This document shows, in pieces, positions 16,456 through 25,877 of a stretch of DNA of 64,000 bases. The DNA comes from Mucilaginibacter kameinonensis. Its GTDB lineage: Bacteria; Bacteroidota; Bacteroidia; Sphingobacteriales; Sphingobacteriaceae. Made by a program: the position numbers and the translations under genes. How positions within the stretch are numbered: the stretch's first letter is position 1; the number at the start of each line of letters is the position of its first letter. The stretch is taken from positions 372,001 through 436,000 of the forward strand of contig NZ_RCWZ01000001.1 of assembly GCF_003675385.1 (NCBI RefSeq). The letters run 5' to 3'. The notes below the pieces were generated by a model that saw nothing but the letters and a program-made list of their open reading frames with translations, was not told the origin of the DNA and ran no database searches.

Positions 16456-17447
16456 GCTATACCGGTATGCCCATAGATGATGATTTGCTGGTGAAATACC
16501 TGGTTGGCGAAGCTACGTCCGCCGAGGTGGAAGCTATACAGAACTGGATTGCCGCTTCGCCTGCTAACAGGCAGGAGTTTGATAATTTTAAACTGATTTG
16601 GGATGAGAGCCAGCATATCGCCTCTACCAAAGCCTTGGATGAAGATGCCGCCTATCTCCGCTTGCAAAAAAGGCTAAACAACACAGCACCGAACGTTGAA
16701 GCCCGACCAGTGCATGTCCGCAAAATGAAACTTAGTTGGTGGATTGGCATAGCGGCATCGTTACTATTGATTAGTACCGTGGCCTGGCTAACTATCAGCC
16801 ATTATTATGACAACCGGGCTATTGCTTTTGTAAAGATAGAGAGCGAGGCTAAAACCCGTATACAAACGCTGCCCGATGGTTCGGTGGTTACACTGAACAG
16901 TCACAGTACCCTTATTTACCCGGAAAGGTTTACAGGCGCCATTCGTCCGGTTACTATGCTGGGCGAAGCTTTCTTTAAGGTAACGCCTGATAAAACAAAA
17001 CCTTTTATAATTAAGGTGAACGGTGTAACAGTTAGGGTGGTTGGCACGTCATTCAATGTGAAAAGCCGCGACGATAAAACGCAGGTAATTGTGGAAACGG
17101 GCATTGTTAACGTTAGCGAGAAGAGCAAGAATGTAAACCTTAATCCCGGCGAAAAGGTGCTGGTTACCAAAAAGGACGGTTTACAGGCTAAGGAGATTAT
17201 CAAAGGTCGTTTGTATAACTATTATGCAACTCACGAACTGGTTTGCGACGAAACCCCACTACATGAACTGGTAGGTTCGCTGAATGAGATTTACGGATCG
17301 CATATTGTTATCGGCAACAAGGCTATTAATAATCTGCCTATTACCACGGTGTTTAACGATCAATCGTTAGATGAAACGCTGCTGGTGATTTCTGAGACCT
17401 TTAAGATTAAAGTGGAGCGCGGGAAAAAGGGGATTGTGTTGAAGTAA
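16452..17447 (+). CDS. FecR-family anti-sigma factor
   Basis: This 331-residue inner-membrane protein has a cytoplasmic anti-sigma segment (about 1-90), one transmembrane helix (about 96-118, WWIGIAASLLLISTVAW), a periplasmic FecR domain (about 130-225: QTLPDGSVVTLNSHS then VVGTSFNVKS) and a C-terminal DUF4974 domain (about 250-331). It holds the coupled sigma factor and receives a signal from an outer-membrane protein's STN domain. The STN protein encoded after the repeat at 17488 is the natural partner. Confidence 0.93.
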   Translation: MSYTGMPIDDDLLVKYLVGEATSAEVEAIQNWIAASPANRQEFDNFKLIWDESQHIASTKALDEDAAYLRLQKRLNNTAPNVEARPVHVRKMKLSWWIGIAASLLLISTVAWLTISHYYDNRAIAFVKIESEAKTRIQTLPDGSVVTLNSHSTLIYPERFTGAIRPVTMLGEAFFKVTPDKTKPFIIKVNGVTVRVVGTSFNVKSRDDKTQVIVETGIVNVSEKSKNVNLNPGEKVLVTKKDGLQAKEIIKGRLYNYYATHELVCDETPLHELVGSLNEIYGSHIVIGNKAINNLPITTVFNDQSLDETLLVISETFKIKVERGKKGIVLK

Positions 17448-17487
17448 GCACTGCACTATAAATAGAAACGGGCATTACTATAAAACC

Positions 17488-17579
17488 ATGTCATTGCGAG
17501 CGAAGCGTGGCAATCGCACGGCAGCAGGGCCGCTCTGTATAGCATGCGATTGCTTCGTCGTTCCTCCTCGCAATGACAT
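17488..17579. repeat. Palindromic intergenic repeat, ATGTCATTGCGAG family
   Basis: About 92 bp, starting ATGTCATTGCGAGCG and ending CTCGCAATGACAT, with the same inner arms as the copy at 10828. It sits between fecR and the STN gene, where it may separate or attenuate transcription of the third gene. Confidence 0.85.
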
Positions 17580-17593
17580 AATTTTAGATATTT

Positions 17594-19348
17594 ATGTTGT
17601 ATAAACTACATCGTTACCTAAACTATACCTGTTGCCTGCTCCTCCTCACGGCCTTAACCGCTCATGCCGATTCTATCCTATCCAAAAACATATCTGTACA
17701 TGTAACCGAAATGCGCCTGGGCACCGTACTAAAAACTATCGAGCAAAAGGGCAACTTCTACTTTTCGTACAATAGCAATATCGTAAAAACCGACAGCCTT
17801 GTAACAGTTAATGCCGATAACTGGACCATCAAAGAGGTGCTTGACCATATGCTCAGCTACCGGTTTGAATACCGCGAGACGAAGAATTTCATCATCCTGA
17901 GATATGCGCCCCTCCAACTCACCATAGTTACCGACAAAGCCGCAACCGAGGGCGATAGCTATAGCATCAGCGGAACAGTTACCGATGAGCAAACTGGTCA
18001 CAAACTGCCTAACGCCAGCGTTTACTCGCATGAGCAACTACAATCGGTGTTAACCGATAGAGAAGGCCATTTTGATATGACGCTCCGCAATGAAGGTCAG
18101 CCAATCACCCTCACCATCAGCAGGGAGTTTTACAAGGACACTACCGTTACCTTTTTGGCAGATGTTAATGTAAGAAGCACCGATACCACGCTGAAGAAAA
18201 AGCGCGGCCTATTAGGTTATATATTAAGCGATGATTATTCGGGTGTTGAAAATACTGCACTGGGCAAGCTATTCCTCTCCACCAAACAACAGATCCAGGC
18301 TGCTAATCTCGGCGGACTGATTGCGCAGGCGCCATTCCAGGCTTCGGCCATACCGGGTGTAAGTACTCACGGCAATTTCAGCGGACAGGTGGTAAACGTA
18401 GTTTCGCTCAATGCTGTCGGCGGGTATAATGCCGGTGTAGATGGTTTTGAAATGGGTGTCATTTTCAATTTGGATAAAGGTGATGTCGGCGCGGTACAGA
18501 TAGCGGGCATCTTTAACGTTGTCGGCGGATCCGTTAATGGCATTCAGGTTGGCGGTTTGTATAACAATGTGCTGGGTAATGTACGGGGCATTCAACTGGC
18601 GCTATTGCATAACAGCGTAAAACAAAACATGAATGGCCTGCAGTTATCGGCGCTCTATAACCATACCCGGGGTTCAGTCCGTGGTATCCAGTTGGGCGCG
18701 ATAGGCAATATCGCTGGTAAAAACTCCGACGCACTGCAGATTGGAGGAGTTGGTAATATCGCCCAACAAAAGTTTGGCGGGTTGCAGGTGGCGGGCTTGT
18801 TCAATTATGCCAAACATCTTACCGGTGTTCAACTCGCGTTGGTGAACATCGCTGATACTTCGTCGGGTTTTAGCATTGGTCTGCTGAATATTATCAATAG
18901 CGGTTACCACAAACTGGCTATTTCCACTAACGAAACGCAGAACATCAACCTTGCCTTTAAAAATGGGAACAATAAACTGTACACCATTTGGCAGGGCGGT
19001 ATGCGGGTAGATGGAAACAGTAAACTCTATTCCTTCGGATTGGGCTTCGGCCGGGAATTTGGTTTGGGGCAACATCTGGCTATTAATACCGAAATAGGCT
19101 CAAGTTACCTGTACCAGGGCACCTGGTTAAAAACCAATCAGCTTAATAAGTTCAATCTGGATTTTACTTACAAGGTAAGCCGCAAGTTCTCCATTTTCGC
19201 CGGGCCATCATTAAACTTTCTATATTCAGATCAACGAACTCCGGTTGATGGCTATGCTTATGTCCGGGACCTGCACCATTCTTTTATCCGTGATAATCGT
19301 AACTGGACCGGTTGGGTTGGATGGAGTTTCGGGATTAATCTGTTTTAA
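17594..19348 (+). CDS. STN + carboxypeptidase-like + surface-repeat outer-membrane protein
   Basis: This 584-residue protein has a signal peptide (1-26), an STN secretin/TonB short domain (about 32-102: RLGTVLKTIEQKGNFYFSY), a carboxypeptidase-regulatory-like Ig domain (about 122-195), about eight tandem 18-22-residue repeats of the form GIQLG-x(4)-N-x(6)-G (about 260-435), and a C-terminal beta-barrel-like part ending WVGWSFGINLF with a terminal Phe. The repeats resemble the LA_2272-type surface repeat. It follows the sigma/FecR pair, where a TonB-dependent transducer normally stands, yet I see no plug domain. It may be a new class of outer-membrane signal sender. Function not established. 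Confidence 0.8.
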   Translation: MLYKLHRYLNYTCCLLLLTALTAHADSILSKNISVHVTEMRLGTVLKTIEQKGNFYFSYNSNIVKTDSLVTVNADNWTIKEVLDHMLSYRFEYRETKNFIILRYAPLQLTIVTDKAATEGDSYSISGTVTDEQTGHKLPNASVYSHEQLQSVLTDREGHFDMTLRNEGQPITLTISREFYKDTTVTFLADVNVRSTDTTLKKKRGLLGYILSDDYSGVENTALGKLFLSTKQQIQAANLGGLIAQAPFQASAIPGVSTHGNFSGQVVNVVSLNAVGGYNAGVDGFEMGVIFNLDKGDVGAVQIAGIFNVVGGSVNGIQVGGLYNNVLGNVRGIQLALLHNSVKQNMNGLQLSALYNHTRGSVRGIQLGAIGNIAGKNSDALQIGGVGNIAQQKFGGLQVAGLFNYAKHLTGVQLALVNIADTSSGFSIGLLNIINSGYHKLAISTNETQNINLAFKNGNNKLYTIWQGGMRVDGNSKLYSFGLGFGREFGLGQHLAINTEIGSSYLYQGTWLKTNQLNKFNLDFTYKVSRKFSIFAGPSLNFLYSDQRTPVDGYAYVRDLHHSFIRDNRNWTGWVGWSFGINLF

Positions 19349-19760
19349 AGTGCCCTTTATTGTATTTAACAATCATTGGCCCGCTCAATCGCCGCGGGAG
19401 GGCTTTGTTCTTTTTCTTGATAAAAAGAACCAAAAATCAAGTCAGCGGATAGGCTTCTTTGCCGCACAGGCCTTTACCCCGCAAAGCGAACAGAACCACG
19501 GGCTGCAATTATTTTGCCCAGCTTCGCTCGCTCATAGCCCTCCCCTTCTGCAAAAACTTGCTATGCCCCCTGCAGCCGCACAAGCCGCCATTGTTCTGCC
19601 CGCTTTCGCCCGAAGCTTACCTGCTGACAGAGTTGGGAAAGAAAAAAAGAGGGAAAATAATAAAACCATGTCATTGCGAGGAACGAAGCAACCGCACGAA
19701 AGCACAGCCGCCCAGTTTATTTACAACGGCGTGTTTGTAGCCTACTCAGGTACCCTAATT
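19349..19760. repeat. Gene-free stretch with GC-rich repeat element
   Basis: No credible gene. 19380-19640 is an element with TTCTTTTTCTTGATAAAAAGAA (19409-19430) and long CG-rich arms, related to a diverged copy at 14216-14350. 19668-19700 carries one arm of the ATGTCATTGCGAG palindrome. ORFs across it are artefacts of the repeats. Confidence 0.65.
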
Positions 19761-20702
19761 TTACAACCAAACCACTTTTTGAAAGCTTTGATGCTCCTGG
19801 CCAATGATATCCCGATATAACTCAGGCTTTCTGGCCTGGATGTAACGATAGCCGCCTGCTTTGGTTAGTTTATCTGGCGTAAGCTCGGCTATTGTAAATT
19901 CATTATCTAATGACCGGCATTCAGTCATGATATCCCCGTATGGATCAATGATCATGGAGCAGCCATTTTTTAGCTGGTCGTCATCCATTCCTATCGGATT
20001 GGAGAACACGGCATAAACGGCATTATCATACGCCCGGGCAGGCAGCCACTTCATTAACCATTGCCTGCCTTTTAAACTATCAAATTCCTGTCGCAGCAGT
20101 TGCGCATTGGCTTCTTTATTTTTCCATAGCTCAGCGTCAACAAAACCGGCTCCTGGCCGGGTTGATGGTGTACACATGGTAACGTGCGGCATAAAAATTA
20201 CCTGGGCGCCAAGCAACGTGGTCGCGCGTACATTTTCAATTATATTATTGTCATAACAGATAAGTATGCCGCATTTCCATCCGTATAAATCAAATACGGT
20301 ATACGCCGTTCCGGGTAAAAGATGCGGGTTGATAAAAGGATGTAACTTGCGGTGTTTGGCAATCAGTCCGGTTTTATCAACGCATACATAAGCCTTAAAT
20401 AGGTTATCGTCTTGATCCTTTTCAAACAGACCGGCCAGTATGGCAATATCATACCGCCGGGCGTATTCGGTCAGTGCTATGATGCTCGGTCCGTTGGGGA
20501 TTTCCTCGGCAAGGTCAAGCATTTGTGCTTTGTCCAGATTCCGGGCAAACGTATAACCAGTTACCGAACATTCATGAAATGCTATGGCTTTGGCCCCTTT
20601 TCTCGCGGCATCGGCTGCCATTTGCTCAATGATTGATAAGTTATAGGCCTTATCCCCGCTTTTATTTTCAAATTGTGCCGTGGCTATCCTTAGGTTTTCC
20701 AT
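19761..20702 (-). CDS. carbon-nitrogen hydrolase (nitrilase superfamily)
   Basis: This 313-residue protein has the complete nitrilase triad: Glu44 (FHECSVTGY), Lys119 (KHRKLHP) and Cys149 (ILICYDN). Enzymes of this fold cleave nitriles or amides or hydrolyse carbamoyl groups; the LKHRKLHPF/ICYDNN context is closest to amidase-type members. I chose ATG 20702 because earlier starts add residues without family character. It lies 77 bp after an AraC-type regulator gene on the same strand, which may control it. Substrate unknown. Confidence 0.88.
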   Translation of the reverse strand: MENLRIATAQFENKSGDKAYNLSIIEQMAADAARKGAKAIAFHECSVTGYTFARNLDKAQMLDLAEEIPNGPSIIALTEYARRYDIAILAGLFEKDQDDNLFKAYVCVDKTGLIAKHRKLHPFINPHLLPGTAYTVFDLYGWKCGILICYDNNIIENVRATTLLGAQVIFMPHVTMCTPSTRPGAGFVDAELWKNKEANAQLLRQEFDSLKGRQWLMKWLPARAYDNAVYAVFSNPIGMDDDQLKNGCSMIIDPYGDIMTECRSLDNEFTIAELTPDKLTKAGGYRYIQARKPELYRDIIGQEHQSFQKVVWL

Positions 20703-20779
20703 ATGCTGATCTTGTTTTAACATTCCAAAACTACCAGGAACATAACAAAAGCCATTGTAAAAAACCGACAAACGTCAAT

Positions 20780-21589
20780 TTAAGCGAGGGGCATAAAATT
20801 TATGGCCAGCAAATTATGATTGGCTTTGTATTGCAACGGAGTAACGCCCGTATGCTTTCGGAAAAAATTGTTAAGATGCGCCTGGTCGTAGTACCCGCAG
20901 GCATAACTCAGACTGCCTACTTCTTTTACCAAAGTGAGCTTTTGAAGCTGTTTGAGATAGTTTTGAAACTTAACCGCGTCGATAAACTTTTTAGGAGAGA
21001 TCCCTACTTCCTCATTAAACCTGCGCTCAAGCTGCCGTTCTGTTACGGGCAGCACATCCAGCAAGCTTTTAATATTAATGATCCCACTGTGCTTCTGAAT
21101 GATGCTTATAGCGCGATCTGTAATGCTTACTCCCCTATCTTTAAAAGTCATTTTTCTCAATAAAAATTGTTCGGTAATACTTGCTGCAGTGGAGAGATCC
21201 GTGACGTTTGCGATCTGATCTTCAAGATCTGCGGCATCCTGTCCAAAAAAATCTTTTAAGGGCACAGTATTGTTATTAAGTTCATAAGCAGCCACACCAA
21301 GGAGGGTTAATAACGCGTTGGGCTGCAAAACCACTATCAGCATAGCCAATTCACCAGCCGAAACAATATCGTTATAATGCGTTATCTGCCCGTAAACAAA
21401 ACTGTACGGTTGCTCACTGGCGACAACATGATGTTGGTCGTACTGCAACAAGGGCGCTTTTAAATGAAATACCATTCCGGGGTTACCGTCCGAAAACAGG
21501 CGGTAATTTATGGCAGCGTGTTCATCATGCGCTATAATTAAATAGTGCTTAACAATACCCGAGAGCAAAGGGTGTGGTGCTATTTGCAT
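20780..21589 (-). CDS. AraC-family transcriptional regulator
   Basis: This 269-residue protein has an N-terminal ligand-domain-like half with no named motif and a C-terminal double helix-turn-helix (about 165-260). The second HTH contains YACGYYDQAHLNNFFRKHTGVTPLQY, the classic AraC signature. It is transcribed toward the nitrilase gene directly downstream, which is a likely target. The inducer is unknown. Confidence 0.93.
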   Translation of the reverse strand: MQIAPHPLLSGIVKHYLIIAHDEHAAINYRLFSDGNPGMVFHLKAPLLQYDQHHVVASEQPYSFVYGQITHYNDIVSAGELAMLIVVLQPNALLTLLGVAAYELNNNTVPLKDFFGQDAADLEDQIANVTDLSTAASITEQFLLRKMTFKDRGVSITDRAISIIQKHSGIINIKSLLDVLPVTERQLERRFNEEVGISPKKFIDAVKFQNYLKQLQKLTLVKEVGSLSYACGYYDQAHLNNFFRKHTGVTPLQYKANHNLLAINFMPLA

Positions 21590-21670
21590 GATATTATAAA
21601 GGCTTGATAAAGATAATCATTATTTTACCTGATAAACTGCCTGCTGCTCTCCCTTTAGGAAGCCAGATGG

Positions 21671-22498
21671 TTAATATTTCCTGTACACGTTATAAAGAAT
21701 ATTCAAATCCAGTTGTGTCATTGTTGGTGTTTCGTCAGTCTGAACAAAATGGCGTTTAAAAGCAACAATAGCTACAGGGAGGTTACTGATGTCATAACCT
21801 ATTAGCTTAAGCGCTGTGGCATAATCAAAATTATCCGGCGGAAGTTCAAGCAGTTCTTCCCGCCAAAAGCCAAAGCCTTTTTGGGCTAACAGTTTCCAGG
21901 GAAACAAGGGCCCAGGATCGGGCTTGCGCAATGGTGCTATATCCTGATGGCCTATAAAATTGGCCTGCGGAATGTTATAGGTTTTCTTGAGCTGGGCCAG
22001 CAACGCCAGCAGACTTTTAACCTGTATATCATTAAAAGGCTCGTGCCCGTTGTTGTCAATTTCGATACCAATCGAGCAGCTATTCATATCACTAACGCTT
22101 CCCCATTTACTGATGCCCGCATGCCAAGCCCGCAGGTAATCATTAAGCATGTGGTAAACCTTACCGTCTTTACCCACTACATAGTGCGCGCTCACCTGTG
22201 GTTTTACCAACGTGAAAGTATTGAGGGTTTGCTTAACCGAATCCTGTGCGGTATAGTGAATGATCACATAATTAGGCTTACGCAGGTTGAAGTTCACGGT
22301 GCCCACCCACTCCGACGGAATGGCTCCGCCGGCGCTGTCGACCAACATGGCAGGCTGCTCCCGGCTAATTATTTCAATTAACGAGTCGGTTTGTGTATGA
22401 TATACTTTATTGGTAGCGGCATAGGGCTGTACTTTAGGCGAGCATGCGCTGATGGCAGCTATCGAAGCGGTTATTAGTAAAATGTATCTATTTTTCAA
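21671..22498 (-). CDS. N-acetylmuramoyl-L-alanine amidase (Amidase_2), lipoprotein
   Basis: This 275-residue protein has a lipoprotein signal (lipobox ISAC, Cys at residue 19). The amidase_2/AmpD-type zinc domain covers about 70-205: His81 (VIIHYTA), His184 (FIGHQDIAP) and Asp194 (RKPDPG) as Zn ligands, and IGIEIDNNG as the catalytic-side strand. It would cut the MurNAc-L-Ala bond during muropeptide recycling or remodelling in the periplasm. The start codon is TTG at 22498, the only one that gives an intact signal peptide, and it lies at the edge of a CCTTGATT repeat. Confidence 0.9.
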   Translation of the reverse strand: MKNRYILLITASIAAISACSPKVQPYAATNKVYHTQTDSLIEIISREQPAMLVDSAGGAIPSEWVGTVNFNLRKPNYVIIHYTAQDSVKQTLNTFTLVKPQVSAHYVVGKDGKVYHMLNDYLRAWHAGISKWGSVSDMNSCSIGIEIDNNGHEPFNDIQVKSLLALLAQLKKTYNIPQANFIGHQDIAPLRKPDPGPLFPWKLLAQKGFGFWREELLELPPDNFDYATALKLIGYDISNLPVAIVAFKRHFVQTDETPTMTQLDLNILYNVYRKY

Positions 22499-22555
22499 AC
22501 CTTGATTTGCTTGATTTTAGGATTTACACTGATGATTTAAAACAAGTATACAAAA

Positions 22556-22627
22556 AACCTTGATGCATTTGATTTAAAGACATTCTGATTTAGTCAGGGA
22601 AATCCGTAAATCAAGCGTATCAAGGTT
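22556..22627. repeat. Inverted CCTTGATT-type repeat
   Basis: Arms at 22556-22576 and 22607-22627 are complementary over 21 bp with about four mismatches, flanked by A- and T-runs. A third, direct copy of the arm lies at 22497-22519 across the amidase start. The hairpin could end transcription of the small gene at 22670. Confidence 0.6.
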
Positions 22628-22669
22628 CCTTTTTGAGATAGCCTATTCAGCTTTATATTTCTATCAACC

Positions 22670-22825
22670 TTATATCGCTGTCGACCGCCTTATTACGCCT
22701 AATAAAAGCGCGATAACGGCTATCACCAGTAAAATATGAATAAGGCCACCTACAGTTGTAAAGAATACGCCAATTGCCCATCCTATAATCAGGATGACTG
22801 CAATTATATACAGGAGAGAGTTCAT
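22670..22825 (-). CDS. lmo0937-type small membrane protein (DUF5670-like)
   Basis: A 51-residue protein from ATG 22825 with two hydrophobic helices: SLLYIIAVILIIGWAIGVFF and a second of about 20 residues ending LLLGVIRR. The GWAIGVFF...GGLIHILLVIAVIALLLG pattern matches small lmo0937-type membrane proteins, common in Bacteroidota, often near stress genes and of unknown function. It lies in its own small unit between the amidase and the retropepsin-like gene. A rightward ORF in another frame (22736-22960) is a shadow. Confidence 0.85.
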   Translation of the reverse strand: MNSLLYIIAVILIIGWAIGVFFTTVGGLIHILLVIAVIALLLGVIRRSTAI

Positions 22826-22983
22826 AATACTTTGTTTTTAATTAATGATTTTCATAGATATCAATATAATAGCCGATACTGCCTAAAAGTTTTAAATTTT
22901 GTGTTTTTTGTGATCGATGGAGCTCGTTTACAACTGTATTTTGGTGAGAATTATTCCTGATGTATATTTAGGCTCCTAACCTC

Positions 22984-24159
22984 ATGAAAACAATGAAACA
23001 TATTTTTCTGTCTGCGTGCCTGCTAACTGTCGCCGCTGTTGTCAATGCTCAATCAAAGTTGCCGGTTATCCGGGCCACATCAAAAAGTGTTGCTATTAAT
23101 GATGGCGGCTTTCTGGATAAAAACGCGTGGTCGCTTTCGCCGAAAACAAGGCCCGATATCTATACTGCTGACAGAACGCGGGAAACCAAATGGGTTACTT
23201 TTTATACCGATATTGATTCGATAAGGGTGAAAGTTAAGCCTGGTACACGATATGATTTCATCATCCTGCTTAATGGTAAGGATTCATGTTATACGCAGGT
23301 AGCAAGCGCTATTCCACCGGTAGATAAACACCAGGTATCAATTAAAAACGATACCATTCCTTTCAAACTTTCAGCCTATAATGCCATAGCGGTAAAGGCC
23401 ATACTGAATGATACCGATACTTTAAACCTGCATTTTGACGCAAGCTCTTTCGATTTTCATTTAACAAGAGATGCTATTATAAAAAAGACAAAGCTGCTTC
23501 CCAACCAGGCCGATGTTTTGGCAGGCAAAGCCAAGCCCAATTTTAACGGAATGAATAAAGCCCAAAAGCTCCAGATGGGAACGGCTGTTTGGCTTAACCA
23601 GGAGATACTGCCCACCGGATTAACATCATACGAAATGGATGGCCGCTTTGCCTGGAACCTGTTTGAAGGCAAACAGGTAGAGGTTGACTATGATAACAAC
23701 CGCATAATCATTTATAACAAAATGCCTAAAGGATTGAAAGGCTACGAACGGTCGAAAATCGGCTTTATCAAGTCGTTTCCTTATGCTACCGGAACATTTG
23801 AAATAGCCGGTAAAAAATACATCGGCAATTTTACGATGGATACGGGTTCCGATCAGTCATTGATCCTGGATAGCGGATGGGTAGCTAAAAACAATTTTCC
23901 GGCCAATTTAAAGCTTATCAAATCGTCAACCATCAGTGATCCGCTTGGGGTAAAATATGAAATGAAAATAGTGGAAGCGCCGCTGTTCAGGCTCAATGGC
24001 TTCCCTACTGCCAATATACCTACACTTATTTTGAGCAATAAGAATCCGCTTGGTTTTGAAATCAACTATCTGGGCAACGGGCTTTTGAAACGGTTTAATA
24101 TGATCCTCGACTTTAAGAATGATTACCTGTACATGAAACCCAATAAATTATCAAGCTAA
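22984..24159 (+). CDS. secreted retropepsin-like aspartyl protease
   Basis: This 391-residue protein has a signal peptide (about 1-22, ending VVNA). The C-terminal half carries a pepsin/retropepsin active site, FTMDTGSDQSLIL (DTGS at 286-289), followed by a flap-like region and ILDFKNDYLYM near the end. The N-terminal about 180 residues match nothing I know. One DTG per chain means it would have to dimerise. It may process proteins in the periplasm or on the surface. It is convergent with the next gene; the two stop codons are one base apart. Confidence 0.75.
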   Translation: MKTMKHIFLSACLLTVAAVVNAQSKLPVIRATSKSVAINDGGFLDKNAWSLSPKTRPDIYTADRTRETKWVTFYTDIDSIRVKVKPGTRYDFIILLNGKDSCYTQVASAIPPVDKHQVSIKNDTIPFKLSAYNAIAVKAILNDTDTLNLHFDASSFDFHLTRDAIIKKTKLLPNQADVLAGKAKPNFNGMNKAQKLQMGTAVWLNQEILPTGLTSYEMDGRFAWNLFEGKQVEVDYDNNRIIIYNKMPKGLKGYERSKIGFIKSFPYATGTFEIAGKKYIGNFTMDTGSDQSLILDSGWVAKNNFPANLKLIKSSTISDPLGVKYEMKIVEAPLFRLNGFPTANIPTLILSNKNPLGFEINYLGNGLLKRFNMILDFKNDYLYMKPNKLSS

Positions 24160-24160
24160 A

Positions 24161-25552
24161 TTAATTCCCGGCAGGTACCGCCCAGCTTTGCCCATCCAGC
24201 ACAGGGTTTACGTCCATATTATCATACTGTATGTTTAGCTTTTGCTGACCGCTTGTTGTTGCCTCACGATACGGAATGGTGATACCCTGTACCGGCCGAA
24301 GATCTGAAAGCATGGAGAAAAGTGTTTTATCGCCAACTTTATAGCCATAAGCCATCAGTTGGTTTTGATCATTTATAGCAAACACGTATTCGTTGCCGTT
24401 TAACTTGCATTGAACGGTGTACATATTATTGTTGGGGATTTTTTGCGTATTCATGACCTGCATTTGATCAAGCAATGATTTACGTAAGCCGATAACGCCG
24501 GTGTACAGGGCAGTTTTTACTTCGGCCACACTATTGGCCGGCAATTCAGATTTGTTGCCGCTGCTCCACTGCCATCCGGTATTGCCTTCTGTTTGCTGCA
24601 CTGAAACAGGTTTGCCGTTTTTCCATATTTCGACGCGCACCTTACTATTTGGAATATCAATCAGCTCCACAACTTTTAAGCCCGAAACAGAACCGGTCAA
24701 ACGTGCTGTTTTCAAAGCGTTCAATTTATCGCCGCCGTGCGCGGCATTAGCTTTTAAAAGCAATGTTTTGCCATCGGGCACAGCGTTATTATCGGCAGTT
24801 GTAGAATTACCAGAAGCTTTTTTTGCTACAGTTGACGACTTCGCATTATTAGAAGCGGCGTTATCATTATTATCTACAAAAAATACCCGCCCATCAACTA
24901 CAGCCATACGGGTTTTACCGCCCATGTCGCAAAAAAAGCTGTGCAATTCGGTATGGCCATCTGTATAGGTAAGCGTAAGTACACCCTTGTTTATTTTATA
25001 GGTACCACTACCGTCCTTGCTGCTTGAACTGCCGCCACCAACATTTTCACCGGCTACAACGGAACCCGAATAGCGCGAATTGCTGAAATGTCCTTTACCA
25101 TCAAAATTTAATCCCTGTGTACTCAAAGCGCCAACATAAGTTGTACCATAGGCCGCGCCACCGCCACCCATAGCGCTGATAAATGAATAGTAACCTTCCG
25201 GTATAATGTTACCCTGAAGTTTGAACAACTCATGCGCGTAATTAGAAAGGCTCCCGTACTTGGTTATGGTATAAACAGACGAGCTTTTGGTATATTTAAG
25301 CGTTACCTCCCCTTTGTTTATTGTATATCTGCCGCTTACATTGGTTTGCCAGTCGTTCCGGTTAAGCAAATCATTGAACGTACCATCCGGCCTGAACAAT
25401 ACGGAAACATCCCGCCTGTTCATTCCACCGCCAAATATGGGGCTTGGCGAGAACTCACATCCGGCATAAACGCCATCTAACTTATCCTGGGCAAAAACAT
25501 GATCGTAAAAGCAACATAACAAGGCAAATAGTACCAGGCTGAATTGTTTCAT
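24161..25552 (-). CDS. secreted protein of unknown function, two-domain with LolA-like C-terminus
   Basis: This 463-residue protein has a signal peptide (1-21, ending VFAQ). An N-terminal half of beta-strands contains two similar FRPDGTF/GKGHFSN blocks, each followed by GRYTINKGEVTLKY or GTYKINKGVLTLTY, so the half looks duplicated. A Ser/Asn/Thr-rich linker (about 230-262) follows. The C-terminal region (about 270-463) begins AAHGGDKLNALKTARLTGSVSG and resembles the lipoprotein-carrier-like domain found in some secreted proteins. No catalytic motif. Function unknown. Confidence 0.7.
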   Translation of the reverse strand: MKQFSLVLFALLCCFYDHVFAQDKLDGVYAGCEFSPSPIFGGGMNRRDVSVLFRPDGTFNDLLNRNDWQTNVSGRYTINKGEVTLKYTKSSSVYTITKYGSLSNYAHELFKLQGNIIPEGYYSFISAMGGGGAAYGTTYVGALSTQGLNFDGKGHFSNSRYSGSVVAGENVGGGSSSSKDGSGTYKINKGVLTLTYTDGHTELHSFFCDMGGKTRMAVVDGRVFFVDNNDNAASNNAKSSTVAKKASGNSTTADNNAVPDGKTLLLKANAAHGGDKLNALKTARLTGSVSGLKVVELIDIPNSKVRVEIWKNGKPVSVQQTEGNTGWQWSSGNKSELPANSVAEVKTALYTGVIGLRKSLLDQMQVMNTQKIPNNNMYTVQCKLNGNEYVFAINDQNQLMAYGYKVGDKTLFSMLSDLRPVQGITIPYREATTSGQQKLNIQYDNMDVNPVLDGQSWAVPAGN

Positions 25553-25877
25553 AGGGCGTCGGTTTTTTGTCGATAAACCGCATTTGCCAACTATTGTTTG
25601 TAGAAATGTTTTAATTAATATCTAATTAACGTTGAAGAGAACGCTTAATATGAAGCCCTTATGTCATTTCGACGAGGAACGAGGAGAAATCTTATACGTC
25701 CTGCTCACCGATGTGTCATTCCGTCTTGCTTGGTGTATAAGATTTCTCTTTCGCCCAAGCGCTCGGGCCTCCCCTGCTCTATCGAAATGACATTTTTTTA
25801 GATAACAATACGCTCCAATAAAAAACGGCCGCAAGGAATAACTCCCTCACAACCGCTCTTAAAAAACTAATAAATGG
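25553..25877. repeat. Gene-free stretch with a 133-bp palindromic repeat (GTCATTTCGA family)
   Basis: 25661-25793 starts ATGTCATTTCGACGAGGAACGAGGAG and ends ATCGAAATGACAT, with inner arms GAAATCTTATAC and GTATAAGATTTC. A second copy lies at 35157-35312. Elsewhere the stretch is plain AT-rich DNA without an ORF. Confidence 0.8.

Noticed and set aside
19245..19820. 191-residue ORF after the surface-repeat gene
   Set aside because: It starts inside the gene in another frame and continues through repeat DNA.
22736..22960. 74-residue rightward ORF
   Set aside because: It is antisense to the clear lmo0937-type gene and lacks protein-like composition.
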